A stretch of 64,000 bases of DNA from Sphingomonas echinoides ATCC 14820 (GTDB lineage Bacteria; Pseudomonadota; Alphaproteobacteria; Sphingomonadales; Sphingomonadaceae), in the NCBI RefSeq assembly GCF_000241465.1, contig NZ_JH584235.1, positions 686,246 to 750,245 on the forward strand, given 5' to 3'. The position numbers were made by a program, and so were the translations under genes. The stretch's first letter is position 1. Every line of letters begins with the position of its first letter. Below are positions 13,067 through 23,347 of the stretch, piece by piece. The notes beneath the pieces are model-generated. The model ran no database searches. It was given only the letters and a program-made list of their open reading frames with translations, and had not been told where the DNA came from.

Positions 13067-15849
13067 CAGAACTGTGTCCCTACGTTGAAAGTAATGAGTT
13101 TGGAGTCGTCGCTCTTGTCCTTGAGGACAGCGTAAGCAAGGTCGATACGCAGCGGCCCGAACGGCGAGTTCCAGTTGACGCCCGCGCCGACCGAAATGCG
13201 CGGCCGCGCCGAGTTACCGCCGAAGACTTCTTTGAACGGAGCCTGCGACGTGGTGTAGGGCGTGTTGGTGGATGTGCCGATGCAGGTGCCGCCGATCGTC
13301 GCGGAATAACCGGTCTGGCAGGTCGTGGTTGCGCCCGGGTTGGTGGCATCGGTCGTCGGCACCGTGTAATATGGCTGGCCGTTGGTCGCATAAACCGGTG
13401 AGATGAGCGGCTGATAGGTTACGCGCCCGGTCACCGGGTCCACCGTGGTGGGGAACTGGCTGCCCGACAGGACCGGCGAGGTGATGCCGAACAGCGCACC
13501 CGCCTGAACATAGATGGACGGCCGCAGCCCAAGCTCGCGCGCGCCCGCGCCAAGCGGGATCTCGATTTCGAACTTGCCGAGATAATAGGCGCGGCCACCC
13601 AGCGCGTCATCGACGAACTGAGTCCGGTCGGTCACCAGCGTTTGGTTGCCCGCCGCGTCGGTCGTATAGCCGATACGCTGGACACGCGGCCCGACGCCGC
13701 GGATGTCGAAGCCGCGGAAGTCCGGTTCGCCCAAATAGAAGCGATCGGTGATGCGGACATTGTCGATCCCGACGCCGCGGCTCTTCTCCAGCGAATGGAT
13801 ATAGCCGCCCTCCGCCTTGAGCGAGCCGATGAAACCGCTGCCAATGTTGAAGAACTTCGACCCTTCAAACTTGGTGCGGATGTACTTCACATCGCCACCA
13901 AGGCCGGCAAAATCCTGGCTGAAAATAAGCTGGTGGCCAGCGGTCGGGCGCAGGCGGCTGTTGAGGCTGTCATAGACCAATGAATAGCCGACCGACGACG
14001 TCCAGCGATTGCCGATCGCGTCGCACAAATAGCGTCCGGCAAGCAGCGGCTCGCAGGTGTCCGCGCTGGAATTGCCACGGATGCCGTCGTTATTCTTGTC
14101 GGTAAAGTACGTGCTCTTGTCGAGCCCGACTTCGTCATAGCTCAGGCCATAGCGCCCGGCCAGCTGCCAATATTCGGTCAACGGCACGCCGGAACGCACC
14201 TGGAAGCCGGTCGATACCTGCGTGTAGGTCGTCTGACGTGTATTGCCGAGATAATTGAACGCGTTGTAATCGCGCCGGAAAATGTCACCGCCGATCGCGA
14301 TATTCTTGTTGAACAGATAGGGCTCGGTAAAGCCCAGTTCGACCGATTTGGAATAGGTCGAATAGTTCACGCTGGCGCGCAGTTCCTGACCCTTGCCGCG
14401 GAAATTGCGCTGCTTGATCGACGCCTGGATGATGAACTGTTCAAGGCTGGAATAGCCCGCCGACAACGACAATTCGCCGGTCGATTTCTCTTCGACATCC
14501 GCCGTCAGCACCACGCGGTCGGGTGCCGAGCCTTGGGTCTGCTTGATCTCGAACTTGTCCTGGAAGAAGCCGAGCGAGTTGATGCGGTCCTGCGAGCGCT
14601 TGACCTGGAAGCTGTTGAACGCATCGCCTTCCGACAAGCGGATTTCGCGACGGATGATCTTGTCCTGGGTCTGCGTGTTGCCGTTAATGTCGATCCGCTC
14701 GACATAGGTGCGCTTGGCTTCGGCGATGTGGAAGTTGAGCCCCATCGTAAGCGTGTCCTTGTCACGCGCATAGTCGGGGTTCACTTCGGTGAAGGCGTAG
14801 CCGAACAGGCCAGCCGCTTCGCTGAGCGAATCGATCGAGGTCTCGACCTTCTTGGCGTTGTACCAGTCGCCCTTCTTGACGCCGAGATTGGCGGCGAGCC
14901 GCTTATTGTCGAAGTCGCGAATGTCGCTGTCGACCGTGATGTCACCGAATTTGTAGCGCTTCCCTTCCTCCACCACATAGGTGATGATGAAGTCCTTCTT
15001 GTCCGGAGTCAGCTCGGCCACAGCCGAGGTGACGCGGAAGTCGGCATAGCCTTCGGTCAGGTAGAATTGGCGCAGCTTCTGCTGGTCATAGGCCAGGCGA
15101 TCCTGGTCATAGCTGGTGTTCGAGCTGAGCAGCGTCGTCAGGCGGGCCTGCTTGGTCGCCATCTGCTCGCGCAGCTTGCTGTCCGAAAACACCTCATTGC
15201 CGAGGATATTGATCTGGCGGACCTTGGACTTCGGGCCCTCGCTCACCTCGAAGATGACATCGACGCGGTTCTGGTCGAGCGACACCATCTTGGGATCGAC
15301 CACTGCGGCGAAGCGGCCCTGGCGGCGATACAGTTCGATGATCCGCGCCACGTCCTGGCGCACGGCGGTACGGGTGAAGATCTGGCGGGGGGCGAGTTTC
15401 ACCTCCTTCTTGATCTTGTCTTCCTTCAGCCGCTTATTGCCCTCGAAGATGACGCGGTTGATGATCGGGTTTTCGCGCACGCGCAGCACGATGTCGCCGG
15501 TCTCCGCCCCGCCAATCGTCACGTCGGCGAACAGGTCGCTGGCGTAAAGATCCTTGATCGCCTGATCGAGCGTCTCGTTGGTGAAAACCTGGCCGGTGCG
15601 CAGCTTGGTGTAGGACAGCACCGTCTCGGGCTCGAGACGCTGCGCACCTTCGACGCGGATCGCCTTGATCGTGCGGGTGACCGGCGCGACGGCTGGGGTC
15701 GGCGCGGGTGCCGGGGCCGGCTGCGGCGTTGCAGCGGGCTGGCCCGTCGTCTGCGCGACCGCGACGGCCGGCACGCCGGTGAGCATCGTGCCTGCGAGCA
15801 ACACGGCGGTGGCCCGTGCGCCGTATTTGGAAACCTTGATTGCTGTCAC
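13066..15849 (-). CDS. bamA: Outer membrane protein assembly factor BamA
   Basis: Central subunit of the beta-barrel assembly machine. A signal peptide is followed by a Pro/Ala-rich linker, five POTRA domains (about 80-430, beginning TIKAIRVEGAQRLEPETV), then a 16-strand barrel ending in the beta-signal FNVGTQF with terminal Phe. I choose GTG at 15849 (MTAIKVSKYGA), which lies beyond the rseP stop and gives 927 residues. A longer frame upstream overlaps rseP. Two extracellular loops carry close Cys pairs (near 600 and near 845-855), which may form disulfides. The last loop insert before the final strands is long and Thr/Pro rich. Confidence 0.95.
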   Translation of the reverse strand: MTAIKVSKYGARATAVLLAGTMLTGVPAVAVAQTTGQPAATPQPAPAPAPTPAVAPVTRTIKAIRVEGAQRLEPETVLSYTKLRTGQVFTNETLDQAIKDLYASDLFADVTIGGAETGDIVLRVRENPIINRVIFEGNKRLKEDKIKKEVKLAPRQIFTRTAVRQDVARIIELYRRQGRFAAVVDPKMVSLDQNRVDVIFEVSEGPKSKVRQINILGNEVFSDSKLREQMATKQARLTTLLSSNTSYDQDRLAYDQQKLRQFYLTEGYADFRVTSAVAELTPDKKDFIITYVVEEGKRYKFGDITVDSDIRDFDNKRLAANLGVKKGDWYNAKKVETSIDSLSEAAGLFGYAFTEVNPDYARDKDTLTMGLNFHIAEAKRTYVERIDINGNTQTQDKIIRREIRLSEGDAFNSFQVKRSQDRINSLGFFQDKFEIKQTQGSAPDRVVLTADVEEKSTGELSLSAGYSSLEQFIIQASIKQRNFRGKGQELRASVNYSTYSKSVELGFTEPYLFNKNIAIGGDIFRRDYNAFNYLGNTRQTTYTQVSTGFQVRSGVPLTEYWQLAGRYGLSYDEVGLDKSTYFTDKNNDGIRGNSSADTCEPLLAGRYLCDAIGNRWTSSVGYSLVYDSLNSRLRPTAGHQLIFSQDFAGLGGDVKYIRTKFEGSKFFNIGSGFIGSLKAEGGYIHSLEKSRGVGIDNVRITDRFYLGEPDFRGFDIRGVGPRVQRIGYTTDAAGNQTLVTDRTQFVDDALGGRAYYLGKFEIEIPLGAGARELGLRPSIYVQAGALFGITSPVLSGSQFPTTVDPVTGRVTYQPLISPVYATNGQPYYTVPTTDATNPGATTTCQTGYSATIGGTCIGTSTNTPYTTSQAPFKEVFGGNSARPRISVGAGVNWNSPFGPLRIDLAYAVLKDKSDDSKLITFNVGTQF

Positions 15850-15917
15850 ATCCCACCCCAAATCGGAGAAAATTCCGCGTGGCCGAAAACTCGTCGGCCC
15901 GCCCTGCCTCACCTGCG

Positions 15918-17051
15918 TCAACCGATCAAGCCGGTCAGAGCCTTCCACAGGCCGAAAGCGCCGAGATCGTTAAACGTTACCATCACCATCAAGGCGAGAA
16001 TCGCCGCCAGTCCACCCCGGAACGCCCATTCCTGCACATTCGGTGCGACCGGCCTGCGCCGGATCGCCTCGATTGCGTAGAAAAACAAATGGCCGCCGTC
16101 CAACAGAGGGACTGGCAAGAGATTGATGAATCCCAGATTAATCGACACCCCGGCGATGAAATAGATCAACACCGGCCAGCCAAGCGAGAATTGCTCGCCC
16201 GACACTTTGGCGATGCGCAAAGGGCCGCCAAGTTCGTCGGTGGAGCGTCGGCCGCTCAGGATCTGGCCCAAACCCTCGACCGTCGAACGCAGGATTCGAC
16301 CGGTCATTTCGATGCCGACCACCGGTGCTTCGAACAGGCCCACGCGATGCGGCACCGGCGTGGTTGGCGCGATGCCCAACAGGCCCTTTTTGAAGGTATT
16401 GCCGAAACTGTCCGTCTGAACGGCGGTGCCCAGGACCGTCGCGCGCCGGATCCGGCTGCCAGCATGGTCATATTCGATCACGACCGGATAGCCCGGCCGT
16501 AACACCGCATATTCGTAGACGTCTTCGAACGTGTTGATCGTGCGCCCGTCGATCGCGGTAATCCTGTCGCCGGTCTGAAGCCCGATCGCGGCCGCCGTGC
16601 TGCCGGGGCTGACGCCGCCAACGATGGAGGGGGTACGATCGACGCCATAGGCCATCGCGAACGCTGCGAGAATCACCACCGCGACGACGAAATTGGTGAT
16701 CGGCCCTGCCGCCACGACGATCGCGCGCTGCCACACCGGACGCCCCTGCAAGGTGCGGGCGCGCTCCTCAGCGGGCAATTCCAGCCATGCAGGGTCGGGC
16801 GTGCTGGCGGCGTTGAGATCGCCTGCAAATTTCACATAGCCGCCCAGCGGCAGCACGCTGAACTTCCAGCGCGTTCCACGCCGGTCGGTCCAGCCGAACA
16901 GCTCCCGCCCGAAGCCGATCGAAAAAGCATCGATCTTCACGCCGAACATCCGTCCAGCCAGATAATGCCCCATCTCATGCAGGAAGACGAGCGGGCCGAT
17001 CACCAGCGCGAAGCCGATTAAGGTGACCAGCAATCCCGGAGAATGGCTCAA
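15918..17051 (-). CDS. rseP: Site-2 zinc metalloprotease RseP
   Basis: An intramembrane protease that cleaves anti-sigma factors and signal-peptide remnants. Its 377 residues have the zinc motif HEMGH (FLHEMGHYLAGR) in the first membrane span, a PDZ region around IGLQTGDRITAIDG, and the second active-site motif INLGFINLLPVPLLDGGH near the C-terminus. It is shorter than E. coli RseP (450) and seems to have one clear PDZ domain. The start is TTG, overlapping the dxr stop (TTGA). Confidence 0.93.
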   Translation of the reverse strand: MSHSPGLLVTLIGFALVIGPLVFLHEMGHYLAGRMFGVKIDAFSIGFGRELFGWTDRRGTRWKFSVLPLGGYVKFAGDLNAASTPDPAWLELPAEERARTLQGRPVWQRAIVVAAGPITNFVVAVVILAAFAMAYGVDRTPSIVGGVSPGSTAAAIGLQTGDRITAIDGRTINTFEDVYEYAVLRPGYPVVIEYDHAGSRIRRATVLGTAVQTDSFGNTFKKGLLGIAPTTPVPHRVGLFEAPVVGIEMTGRILRSTVEGLGQILSGRRSTDELGGPLRIAKVSGEQFSLGWPVLIYFIAGVSINLGFINLLPVPLLDGGHLFFYAIEAIRRRPVAPNVQEWAFRGGLAAILALMVMVTFNDLGAFGLWKALTGLIG

Positions 17052-18247
17052 GCGACGATATCCTTCACATTCGTCCCTCTTAATGCCCCGCCCCGAACCG
17101 TAATCTGCCTGCGCGCCATGCTGCGTGCTTCGGCATCGACCGCCAGGACCTCATCCACGCTTTCCGGTGCGGCCGGATCGTATGCCGCCAAGGTATCTTC
17201 GACGATTGCGGCAATTTCGAGGAAGCCGATTTCGCGGTCCAGGAAGGCCGCGACCGCTACCTCATTCGCGGCGTTCAATATTGCCGGACGCGCGCCGCCT
17301 GCATCGAGTGCCGCGCGCGTCAGCCGGATCGCGGGGAAGCGCTCGGCATCGGGAGCCTCGAAATCGAGCCGCCCGATCGCCACCAGATCGAGCGGAGCCA
17401 TCGGCGTCGCCATGCGGTCGGGCCAGGCAAGGCAATGCGCGATCGGCGTGCGCATGTCGGGCGGGCCCATTTGCGCCAGCACCGAGCCATCGATATAATC
17501 GACCAGCGAATGGATCACCGATTGTGGATGGATGACGATTTCGATCGAATCATGCGCCACCGGGAACAATCGCGCCGCCTCGATCAGTTCCAGCCCCTTG
17601 TTGAACAAGGTTGCCGAATCGATCGAGATCTTCGCCCCCATCGACCAGTTGGGATGCGCGACCGCCTGTTCTGGGGTGACCGAACGCATCGCCTCGGTCG
17701 TCCAGGTGCGGAACGGGCCGCCGCTGCACGTCAGGATGATGCGGCGCACGCGCTCGGGCCGCGCGGCATCGAAGCATTGGAAGATCGCATTGTGTTCGGA
17801 ATCGGCTGGCAGCAGGGTCGCTTTATGCCGGGCCGCCGCCGCCAGCACGACGTCGCCCGCCGACACCAAAGGTTCCTTATTGGCGAGGATGACGGTCTTG
17901 CCGCCCGCAATCGCTGCCATCACCGGCTCCAGCCCGATGCAGCCGACGATTGCGCCCATGGTGACATCGGCCCCAAGCCTTGCCGCCTCGACCACTGCCG
18001 AACGCCCGCCGGCCGCGCCGATATTGGTGCCCGCCAGCGCCGCGCGCAGTTCGGGCAAGCACGCCTCGTCCGCCACCACCGCCAGCTTCGCGCGCGTGCG
18101 GATCGCCGCCGCCGCCAGACCCGCAACATCGCGATTGGCGGTCAGCGCCAGCACTTCGAAGCGGTCCGGCTCGCGCTCGACCAGATCGAGTGTCGAGGTA
18201 CCGATCGAGCCCGTCGCCCCAAGGATCGTTATCGTCTTCACCACCAA
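17048..18247 (-). CDS. dxr: 1-deoxy-D-xylulose 5-phosphate reductoisomerase
   Basis: Second enzyme of the methylerythritol phosphate pathway to isoprenoids, feeding UppS upstream in the same operon. It has 399 residues: an NADPH-binding N-terminus, ILGATGSIGTSTLDLV, the metal-binding segment LLPADSEHNAIFQC, and SMGAKISIDSATLFNKGLE. The annotated start is TTG at 18247, while GTG at 18244 has better spacing to GAAGG and is equally likely. Its 5' end overlaps cdsA by 7-10 bases. Confidence 0.95.
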   Translation of the reverse strand: MVVKTITILGATGSIGTSTLDLVEREPDRFEVLALTANRDVAGLAAAAIRTRAKLAVVADEACLPELRAALAGTNIGAAGGRSAVVEAARLGADVTMGAIVGCIGLEPVMAAIAGGKTVILANKEPLVSAGDVVLAAAARHKATLLPADSEHNAIFQCFDAARPERVRRIILTCSGGPFRTWTTEAMRSVTPEQAVAHPNWSMGAKISIDSATLFNKGLELIEAARLFPVAHDSIEIVIHPQSVIHSLVDYIDGSVLAQMGPPDMRTPIAHCLAWPDRMATPMAPLDLVAIGRLDFEAPDAERFPAIRLTRAALDAGGARPAILNAANEVAVAAFLDREIGFLEIAAIVEDTLAAYDPAAPESVDEVLAVDAEARSMARRQITVRGGALRGTNVKDIVA

Positions 18248-19053
18248 TATACCTTCGGTAACAGCACCAGCAATGCAGCGACGGGCGCGACCGGCACCAG
18301 CCCGTCAAGGCGGTCCAGCACGCCGCCATGCCCGGGCAGCAGCGTTCCGCTATCTTTTACGCCTGCGCGACGCTTCAGCCAGCTTTCGTAAAAATCCCCG
18401 CCTTGCGCCAACACCGCCAGCACTGGCGTCGCCAGCGTCATCCGCAGCGGCAAGCCATAGCGATAATGCAGGAACGCCGCGAACAGGCTTGCCGCCAAAA
18501 CGCCGCCGACCAGCCCAGCCCAAGTCTTGTTGGGGCTGATGGCGGGCGCAATTTTCGCCCCGCCTATAACGCGACCCGCCGCATAGGCACCGATGTCACA
18601 CGCCCACACCAATGCCAGCGCCCACAGCGTGAAGAGAATGCCCGCATCCTGCCGCCGGATCACCAGCAACGCCATGATCGGCAGTCCGACATAGAAAATG
18701 CCCTGCGCCAGCCCGCGCCGTCCGGTCACGATCACCACGAAGAAGGCGGCACCGATCAGCAACCCAAGCGTGAGAAACCCCGCCCCTGCGCCGATCCCGG
18801 GGGCCATGATCGCCAGCGGCACCGACAGTGCATATTGCGCGAGGCGCTTGGTCTCGTGCGGCGCGGATTGCAGGCCGGCCCACTCCCCCATCATAACGAT
18901 GCCGAGCACGACGCAGAGCAGCCAGAATACGATCCCGCCCAGGAGCACGCCCGTCAACGCGACCGCGACCAGCGCAATGCCGACAATGATGCGCAGCGTC
19001 AGATTGGACGGGCCACGCGGCTCTGCAGGCGGCGTCACAGGAAGTGGCGTCAC
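18238..19053 (-). CDS. cdsA: Phosphatidate cytidylyltransferase CdsA
   Basis: Makes CDP-diacylglycerol, the precursor used by PgsA and PssA (both in this window). A 271-residue inner-membrane protein with seven to eight hydrophobic spans. The CDS signature appears as SPNKTWAGLVGG followed by the GGDFYESWLKRRAGVKDSG segment and LPGHGGVLDRLDG. It starts with GTG overlapping the uppS stop (GTGA). Confidence 0.94.
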   Translation of the reverse strand: MTPLPVTPPAEPRGPSNLTLRIIVGIALVAVALTGVLLGGIVFWLLCVVLGIVMMGEWAGLQSAPHETKRLAQYALSVPLAIMAPGIGAGAGFLTLGLLIGAAFFVVIVTGRRGLAQGIFYVGLPIMALLVIRRQDAGILFTLWALALVWACDIGAYAAGRVIGGAKIAPAISPNKTWAGLVGGVLAASLFAAFLHYRYGLPLRMTLATPVLAVLAQGGDFYESWLKRRAGVKDSGTLLPGHGGVLDRLDGLVPVAPVAALLVLLPKVYWW

Positions 19054-19799
19054 AGGCCCCCGAACCGGCGCTGCCGTTGGCCGAAGATCTCGACCGCAGC
19101 GGCCAGCGTATCGGCGTCAAAATCGGGCCACAGCGTGTCGACGAACAGCAATTCGGCATAGGCCGCCTGCCACAACAGGAAGTTGGACAAGCGAACCTCC
19201 CCTGAGGTGCGAATCAACAGGTCGAGCGGCGGCAAGTCGCGCGTGTCGAGCTCGTCCTCAAACATCGCTTCATCGATCGTCGCCGGATCGAGCGTGCCGG
19301 CCTGCGCACGTTCTGCCAGCCGCCGCGCGGCGGCTGCAATCTCCGCCTGCGCGCCATAATTGAGCGCGATCACCAGGATCGGCCCAGTGTTGACCGCGGT
19401 CCGCGCGACGGCCGTATCGATCAACGCGACAAGATCGGGTGCGAACCGCCGATAATCACCAATCACCCGCAGCTGCACGTTGTCGCGCACCATCTCGTCG
19501 AGGTCGTTACGGATGAATAACCGTAGCAACCCCATCAGGTCACTGACTTCGCTCTCGGGGCGTCGCCAGTTTTCGCTCGAAAAGGCATAAAGGGTCAGCG
19601 CCTCAATCCCCATCGCGCGAGCGGCGCGCGCGATGCGGCGTACCGCCTCCACCCCTTGTTTATGTCCGGCAAAGCGCGGCCAGTGGCGCTGCTTGGCCCA
19701 GCGCCCATTGCCATCCATGATGATCGCGACATGGCGCGGCAACACCCCCGCGCCTTTGCCGGTCACCAGTTCTGGAGCAGAGGCGGCAAACGGCCTCAC
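19050..19799 (-). CDS. uppS: Undecaprenyl diphosphate synthase
   Basis: cis-Prenyltransferase making the C55 lipid carrier for peptidoglycan and surface glycans. The 249 residues include the catalytic Asp in [40 protein letters not shown] and the C-terminal [21 protein letters not shown]. The start is GTG overlapping the frr stop (GTGA). Confidence 0.95.
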   Translation of the reverse strand: MRPFAASAPELVTGKGAGVLPRHVAIIMDGNGRWAKQRHWPRFAGHKQGVEAVRRIARAARAMGIEALTLYAFSSENWRRPESEVSDLMGLLRLFIRNDLDEMVRDNVQLRVIGDYRRFAPDLVALIDTAVARTAVNTGPILVIALNYGAQAEIAAAARRLAERAQAGTLDPATIDEAMFEDELDTRDLPPLDLLIRTSGEVRLSNFLLWQAAYAELLFVDTLWPDFDADTLAAAVEIFGQRQRRFGGL

Positions 19800-20353
19800 T
19801 TGCCCAGGATTTCCTTTTCCTTGGCGCTGGCGGCCGCGTCGATCTCGGCGATCGTCTTGTCGGTCAGCTTCTGCACTTCGGTTTCGAGCTTCTTGCGCTC
19901 GTCCTCGCCGAACAGGCCCTTCTTTTCGTCGACCTTGAGCGAATCCATGCCGTCACGGCGCACGTTGCGCGCGGCAATCCGGGCATCCTCGGCATATTTT
20001 CCGGCGAGCTTGGCCAGTTCCTTGCGGCGCTCCTCGGTCAAATCGGGGATCGGCAGGCGCAGCGTGGTGCCGTCGACGATCGGGTTGAGACCCAGCCCGG
20101 CCGAGCGAATCGCCTTGTCGCACGGGCCGACATTGGCCTTGTCCCACACCTGCACCGACAGCATGCGCGGCTCGGGTACCGACACGGTCGCAACCTGGTT
20201 GAGCGGCATTTGCGCGCCATACACCTCGACCGTGACGGGATCGAGCAGCGATGTCGATGCACGACCGGTCCGCAGCCCCCCGAGATCGCCCTTCAGCGAC
20301 TCGACGCTACCCGCCATGCGGCGTTCGAGATCGGCCTTGTCATAAGCGGCCAT
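19796..20353 (-). CDS. frr: Ribosome recycling factor
   Basis: Splits post-termination ribosomes together with EF-G. The 185 residues have the helical tRNA-like shape, with the family motifs [31 protein letters not shown] (here [16 protein letters not shown]) and the C-terminal [13 protein letters not shown]. It starts with ATG 3 bases after pyrH, the universal pyrH-frr order. Confidence 0.96.
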   Translation of the reverse strand: MAAYDKADLERRMAGSVESLKGDLGGLRTGRASTSLLDPVTVEVYGAQMPLNQVATVSVPEPRMLSVQVWDKANVGPCDKAIRSAGLGLNPIVDGTTLRLPIPDLTEERRKELAKLAGKYAEDARIAARNVRRDGMDSLKVDEKKGLFGEDERKKLETEVQKLTDKTIAEIDAAASAKEKEILGK

Positions 20354-20356
20354 GAC

Positions 20357-21085
20357 TTAATCTCCTGCTGTGGTTTGGACGACCGTCGACACGCCTTCAC
20401 CGCGCAGAACCGCGGCAAGATTGCCGGGCTCGCGGATGTTGAAGACGACGATCGGGATTTTGTTATCGCGGCAAAGGGCGATCGCGCTCGCGTCCATCAC
20501 CTTGAGATCCTGTGCCAGCACCGTGCCGTAACTAACGGTTTCGAAACGCTTGGCGGTCGGGACCAATTTGGGGTCCGCATCATAGACGCCGTCGACCGAG
20601 GTGCCCTTGAACAGCGCATCGCATTTCATCTCGGCGGCGCGCAAAGCAGCACCGCTGTCGGTGGTGAAGAACGGGCTGCCGACGCCCGCTGCGAAAATAA
20701 CGATCCGCCCCTTTTCGAGATGGCGCTCGGCCCGGCGGCGGATGAAAGGCTCGCACACCGACGCCATCGGGATCGCGGACTGGACGCGCGTCTCGACGCC
20801 GATCTTTTCCAGCGCGTTCTGCACGGCGAGCGCGTTCATCACGGTGGCCAGCATCCCCATATAATCGCCGGTGGCGCGGTCCATGCCGCGCGCCGCGCCG
20901 GAAATGCCCCGGAAGATGTTACCCCCGCCGACTACGACGCAGAGTTCATACCCCTGGTGCTTCACATCGGCGATTTCGGCGGCCACACGGGCAATGACGT
21001 CAGGGTCGATCGAGAGGCCACCGGCCCCCATCAGGACCTCGCCCGACAATTTTAGCAGGATACGTTTAAAGTGCGGGGTGGTCAC
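20357..21085 (-). CDS. pyrH: Uridylate kinase (UMP kinase)
   Basis: Phosphorylates UMP in pyrimidine nucleotide synthesis; hexameric amino-acid-kinase fold. The 242 residues include [42 protein letters not shown] and [20 protein letters not shown]. The start is GTG with no strong Shine-Dalgarno. A 177-base gap to tsf suggests a separate promoter or a processed junction. Confidence 0.95.
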   Translation of the reverse strand: MTTPHFKRILLKLSGEVLMGAGGLSIDPDVIARVAAEIADVKHQGYELCVVVGGGNIFRGISGAARGMDRATGDYMGMLATVMNALAVQNALEKIGVETRVQSAIPMASVCEPFIRRRAERHLEKGRIVIFAAGVGSPFFTTDSGAALRAAEMKCDALFKGTSVDGVYDADPKLVPTAKRFETVSYGTVLAQDLKVMDASAIALCRDNKIPIVVFNIREPGNLAAVLRGEGVSTVVQTTAGD

Positions 21086-21262
21086 GGCATTCCAGACTGC
21101 AAAGGGTCATGATCGCCCTAGGGGCGTGCGGCGCGGACCTTATCGGGCACGCACCACGATTGGAAGCGCGGAAACCGTGCAGATCGAACACACGAAGGGC
21201 CGCACCTCATCGGCACGGCCCCTCGGTATTTTGCTGGCCTCGCGCGCTGGCGTGGCCGGACG

Positions 21263-22198
21263 TTATGCAGTCGCCTGCGGCACGCCCGAAGCGGCGGCGA
21301 CTTCCGCTGCGAAATCGCTCGTTTCTTTCTCGATGCCTTCGCCGAGCTGGAAGCGGACATAGTCCTTGAGCACGATCGCGGTGCCGGCTGCCTTGGCAGC
21401 ATTGGCGACGACGTCCGAGATCTTGGTCTTGCCGTCCATCACCAGCAACTGGCTGACGAGCGCGTTTTCCTTGCGGTACTTGGCGATCGCACCATCGACC
21501 ATCTTGGCGACGATGTCGGCGGGCTTGCCGCTTTCGGCTGCCTTTTCGGTCGCGATTGCGCGCTCACGCGCGACGATCTCGGGGTCGAGGCCGTCTTCGT
21601 TCAGCGCCAGCGGGAAGGCCGCTGCGATGTGCATGGCGATCTGCTTGCCGAGCGGCTCGAGCACGTCCTTGCCCGCTTCGCTCTCGAGCGCGACCAGCAC
21701 GCCGATCTTGCCAAGGCCGGGGGCCTGCGCGTTGTGAATGTACGGAACAACCGCGCCAGCCGATACTTCGAGGCGCTTGGCGCGACGCAGGTTCTGGTTC
21801 TCGCCGATCGTGGCGATGTTGTTGGTCAGGGTTTCCTCGACGGTCTTTTCACCCAGCGAGGTGGCCTTGATCGTCGCGAGATCGTCACCCAGTTCGAGCG
21901 CGACCGAGGTCACGTCGCGAACGAAGGTCTGGAACTGCTCATTCTTGGCGACGAAATCGGTTTCCGAGTTCACTTCGACCGCAGCACCCTTGGTGCCCGA
22001 CACTTCGACCCCGATCAGGCCCTCGGCCGCGGTGCGGCTGGACTTCTTGGCGGCCGCCGCGAGGCCCTTGGCGCGCAGCCAGTCCATCGCCACCGTCATG
22101 TCGCCATTGGCTTCGGTCAGCGCCTTCTTGCAATCCATCATGCCCGCGCCGCTCTTTTCGCGCAGATCCTTTACCGCAGCTGCCGTGATCTCGGCCAT
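21263..22198 (-). CDS. tsf: Elongation factor Ts
   Basis: Guanine-nucleotide exchange factor for EF-Tu, 311 residues. The N-terminal module [19 protein letters not shown] and the contact motif [10 protein letters not shown] are intact, and the core and dimerisation regions follow. It lies downstream of rpsB, separated by 157 bases that contain an inverted pair of REP-like elements. Confidence 0.96.
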   Translation of the reverse strand: MAEITAAAVKDLREKSGAGMMDCKKALTEANGDMTVAMDWLRAKGLAAAAKKSSRTAAEGLIGVEVSGTKGAAVEVNSETDFVAKNEQFQTFVRDVTSVALELGDDLATIKATSLGEKTVEETLTNNIATIGENQNLRRAKRLEVSAGAVVPYIHNAQAPGLGKIGVLVALESEAGKDVLEPLGKQIAMHIAAAFPLALNEDGLDPEIVARERAIATEKAAESGKPADIVAKMVDGAIAKYRKENALVSQLLVMDGKTKISDVVANAAKAAGTAIVLKDYVRFQLGEGIEKETSDFAAEVAAASGVPQATA

Positions 22199-22221
22199 CT
22201 TGCTTATCCTTATGCTAAAAT

Positions 22222-22310
22222 CCGTTCGCCCTGAGCCTGTCGAAAGGCTGCTTGCACTCGCCCCATAAGGGAGGAGGCGAGCAGTGCTTCGACAAGCTCA
22301 GCACGAACGG
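22222..22310. repeat. Inverted REP-like pair between rpsB and tsf
   Basis: Two 23-base arms, CCGTTCGCCCTGAGCCTGTC(GAA) at 22222-22244 and its near-complement at 22288-22310, differ at three positions and enclose 43 bases. The same unit recurs as a pair at 36462-36553. Such units are a recurrent intergenic repeat in sphingomonads, from my general knowledge. Here it splits a translation operon. Confidence 0.8.
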
Positions 22311-22355
22311 CAATGGGAAGGCCGCTAGGCGACCCTCGTTACAATTCAGCGACGC

Positions 22356-23198
22356 TTACGCGTCGATCTGGCGCTCGGTCTCAGCGGCCAACTCGGCCTG
22401 CAGCGCCGCATCGGTCGCGGGCGTGATGTCGGCAGCAGCGGCCGGTGCAACGCTCAGCGCTTCCTCTGCGGGCGGCGCTTCCATCGAACCGATGTCCTGG
22501 CGGCGCGACAATTGCTCATTGCCACCACGAGTCGCCGCGATCGCAATCGCTTCGCAATACAGGCGGATCGCGCGGCTGGCATCGTCATTCGCGGGAACCG
22601 GGAAGGCGATGCCGTCGGGCGAAACGTTCGAATCGAGGATCGCCACGACGGGGATCCCCAGCGTGTTGGCTTCCTTGATCGCCAGCTCTTCCTTGTTCGC
22701 GTCGATCACGAACATCACGTCGGGGATGCCGCCCATGTCGCGGATGCCGCCGAGCGACAGTTCGAGCTTGTCGCGCTCACGGGTGAGCTGCAGCACTTCC
22801 TTCTTGGTCAGGCCGTGCGTGTCGCCCGAAAGTTGCTCTTCCAGCGTCTTGAGGCGCTTGATCGAGCCCGAGATGGTCTTCCAGTTGGTGAGCATCCCGC
22901 CCAACCAACGGTGGTTGACGAAGTGCTGGCCCGAACGGCGCGCCGCTTCAGCAACGGGCTCCTGCGCCTGGCGCTTGGTGCCGACGAACAGCACCTTGCC
23001 GCCAGCGGCGGTCGACGCGGCGACGAATTCGAGCGCGCGCGCGAACAGCGGAACGGTCTGCGACAGATCGAGAATGTGGACGCCGTTGCGGTCGCCAAAG
23101 ATGTAGGGCTTCATCTTCGGGTTCCAGCGATGCGTCTGGTGACCGAAATGCGCGCCCGTTTCGAGCAATTGCTGCATGGAGACGACAGGTGCCGCCAT
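22356..23198 (-). CDS. rpsB: 30S ribosomal protein S2
   Basis: Essential 30S protein, 280 residues, with [24 protein letters not shown] at the N-terminus and [17 protein letters not shown] in the core. The ATG at 23198 with GGAAAGGAAC upstream is chosen; an in-frame ATG 23 codons earlier reads from the leader. The C-terminal 45 residues are an acidic Ala-rich tail, as in other sphingomonads. A promoter candidate lies at 23305-23333. Confidence 0.96.
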   Translation of the reverse strand: MAAPVVSMQQLLETGAHFGHQTHRWNPKMKPYIFGDRNGVHILDLSQTVPLFARALEFVAASTAAGGKVLFVGTKRQAQEPVAEAARRSGQHFVNHRWLGGMLTNWKTISGSIKRLKTLEEQLSGDTHGLTKKEVLQLTRERDKLELSLGGIRDMGGIPDVMFVIDANKEELAIKEANTLGIPVVAILDSNVSPDGIAFPVPANDDASRAIRLYCEAIAIAATRGGNEQLSRRQDIGSMEAPPAEEALSVAPAAAADITPATDAALQAELAAETERQIDA

Positions 23199-23304
23199 AA
23201 GATAGTTCCTTTCCGGTTGATCCTCTGGGAAGCGAGTAATCCGACAGGGCGAACCCTGCGCAGACACCGGTGATGTGTGCTTCCCATGCGGTGTGAAGGC
23301 GCGC

Positions 23305-23333
23305 CCTTTATCCGAGACGCCCTTTCAAATCAA
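23305..23333 (-). promoter_or_regulatory. Candidate rpsB promoter
   Basis: On the minus strand TTGATT (-35, 23333-23328), a 17-base spacer, and TAAAGG (-10, 23310-23305), about 107 bases before the rpsB ATG. The spacing is ideal and the hexamers are moderate. Confidence 0.5.
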
Positions 23334-23347
23334 GTCCGTCAAAGCGC

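Noticed and set aside
14533..16080. A 515-codon open frame on the plus strand
   Set aside because: Antisense to bamA, composition driven by reversed codons, no start signal and no recognisable motif.
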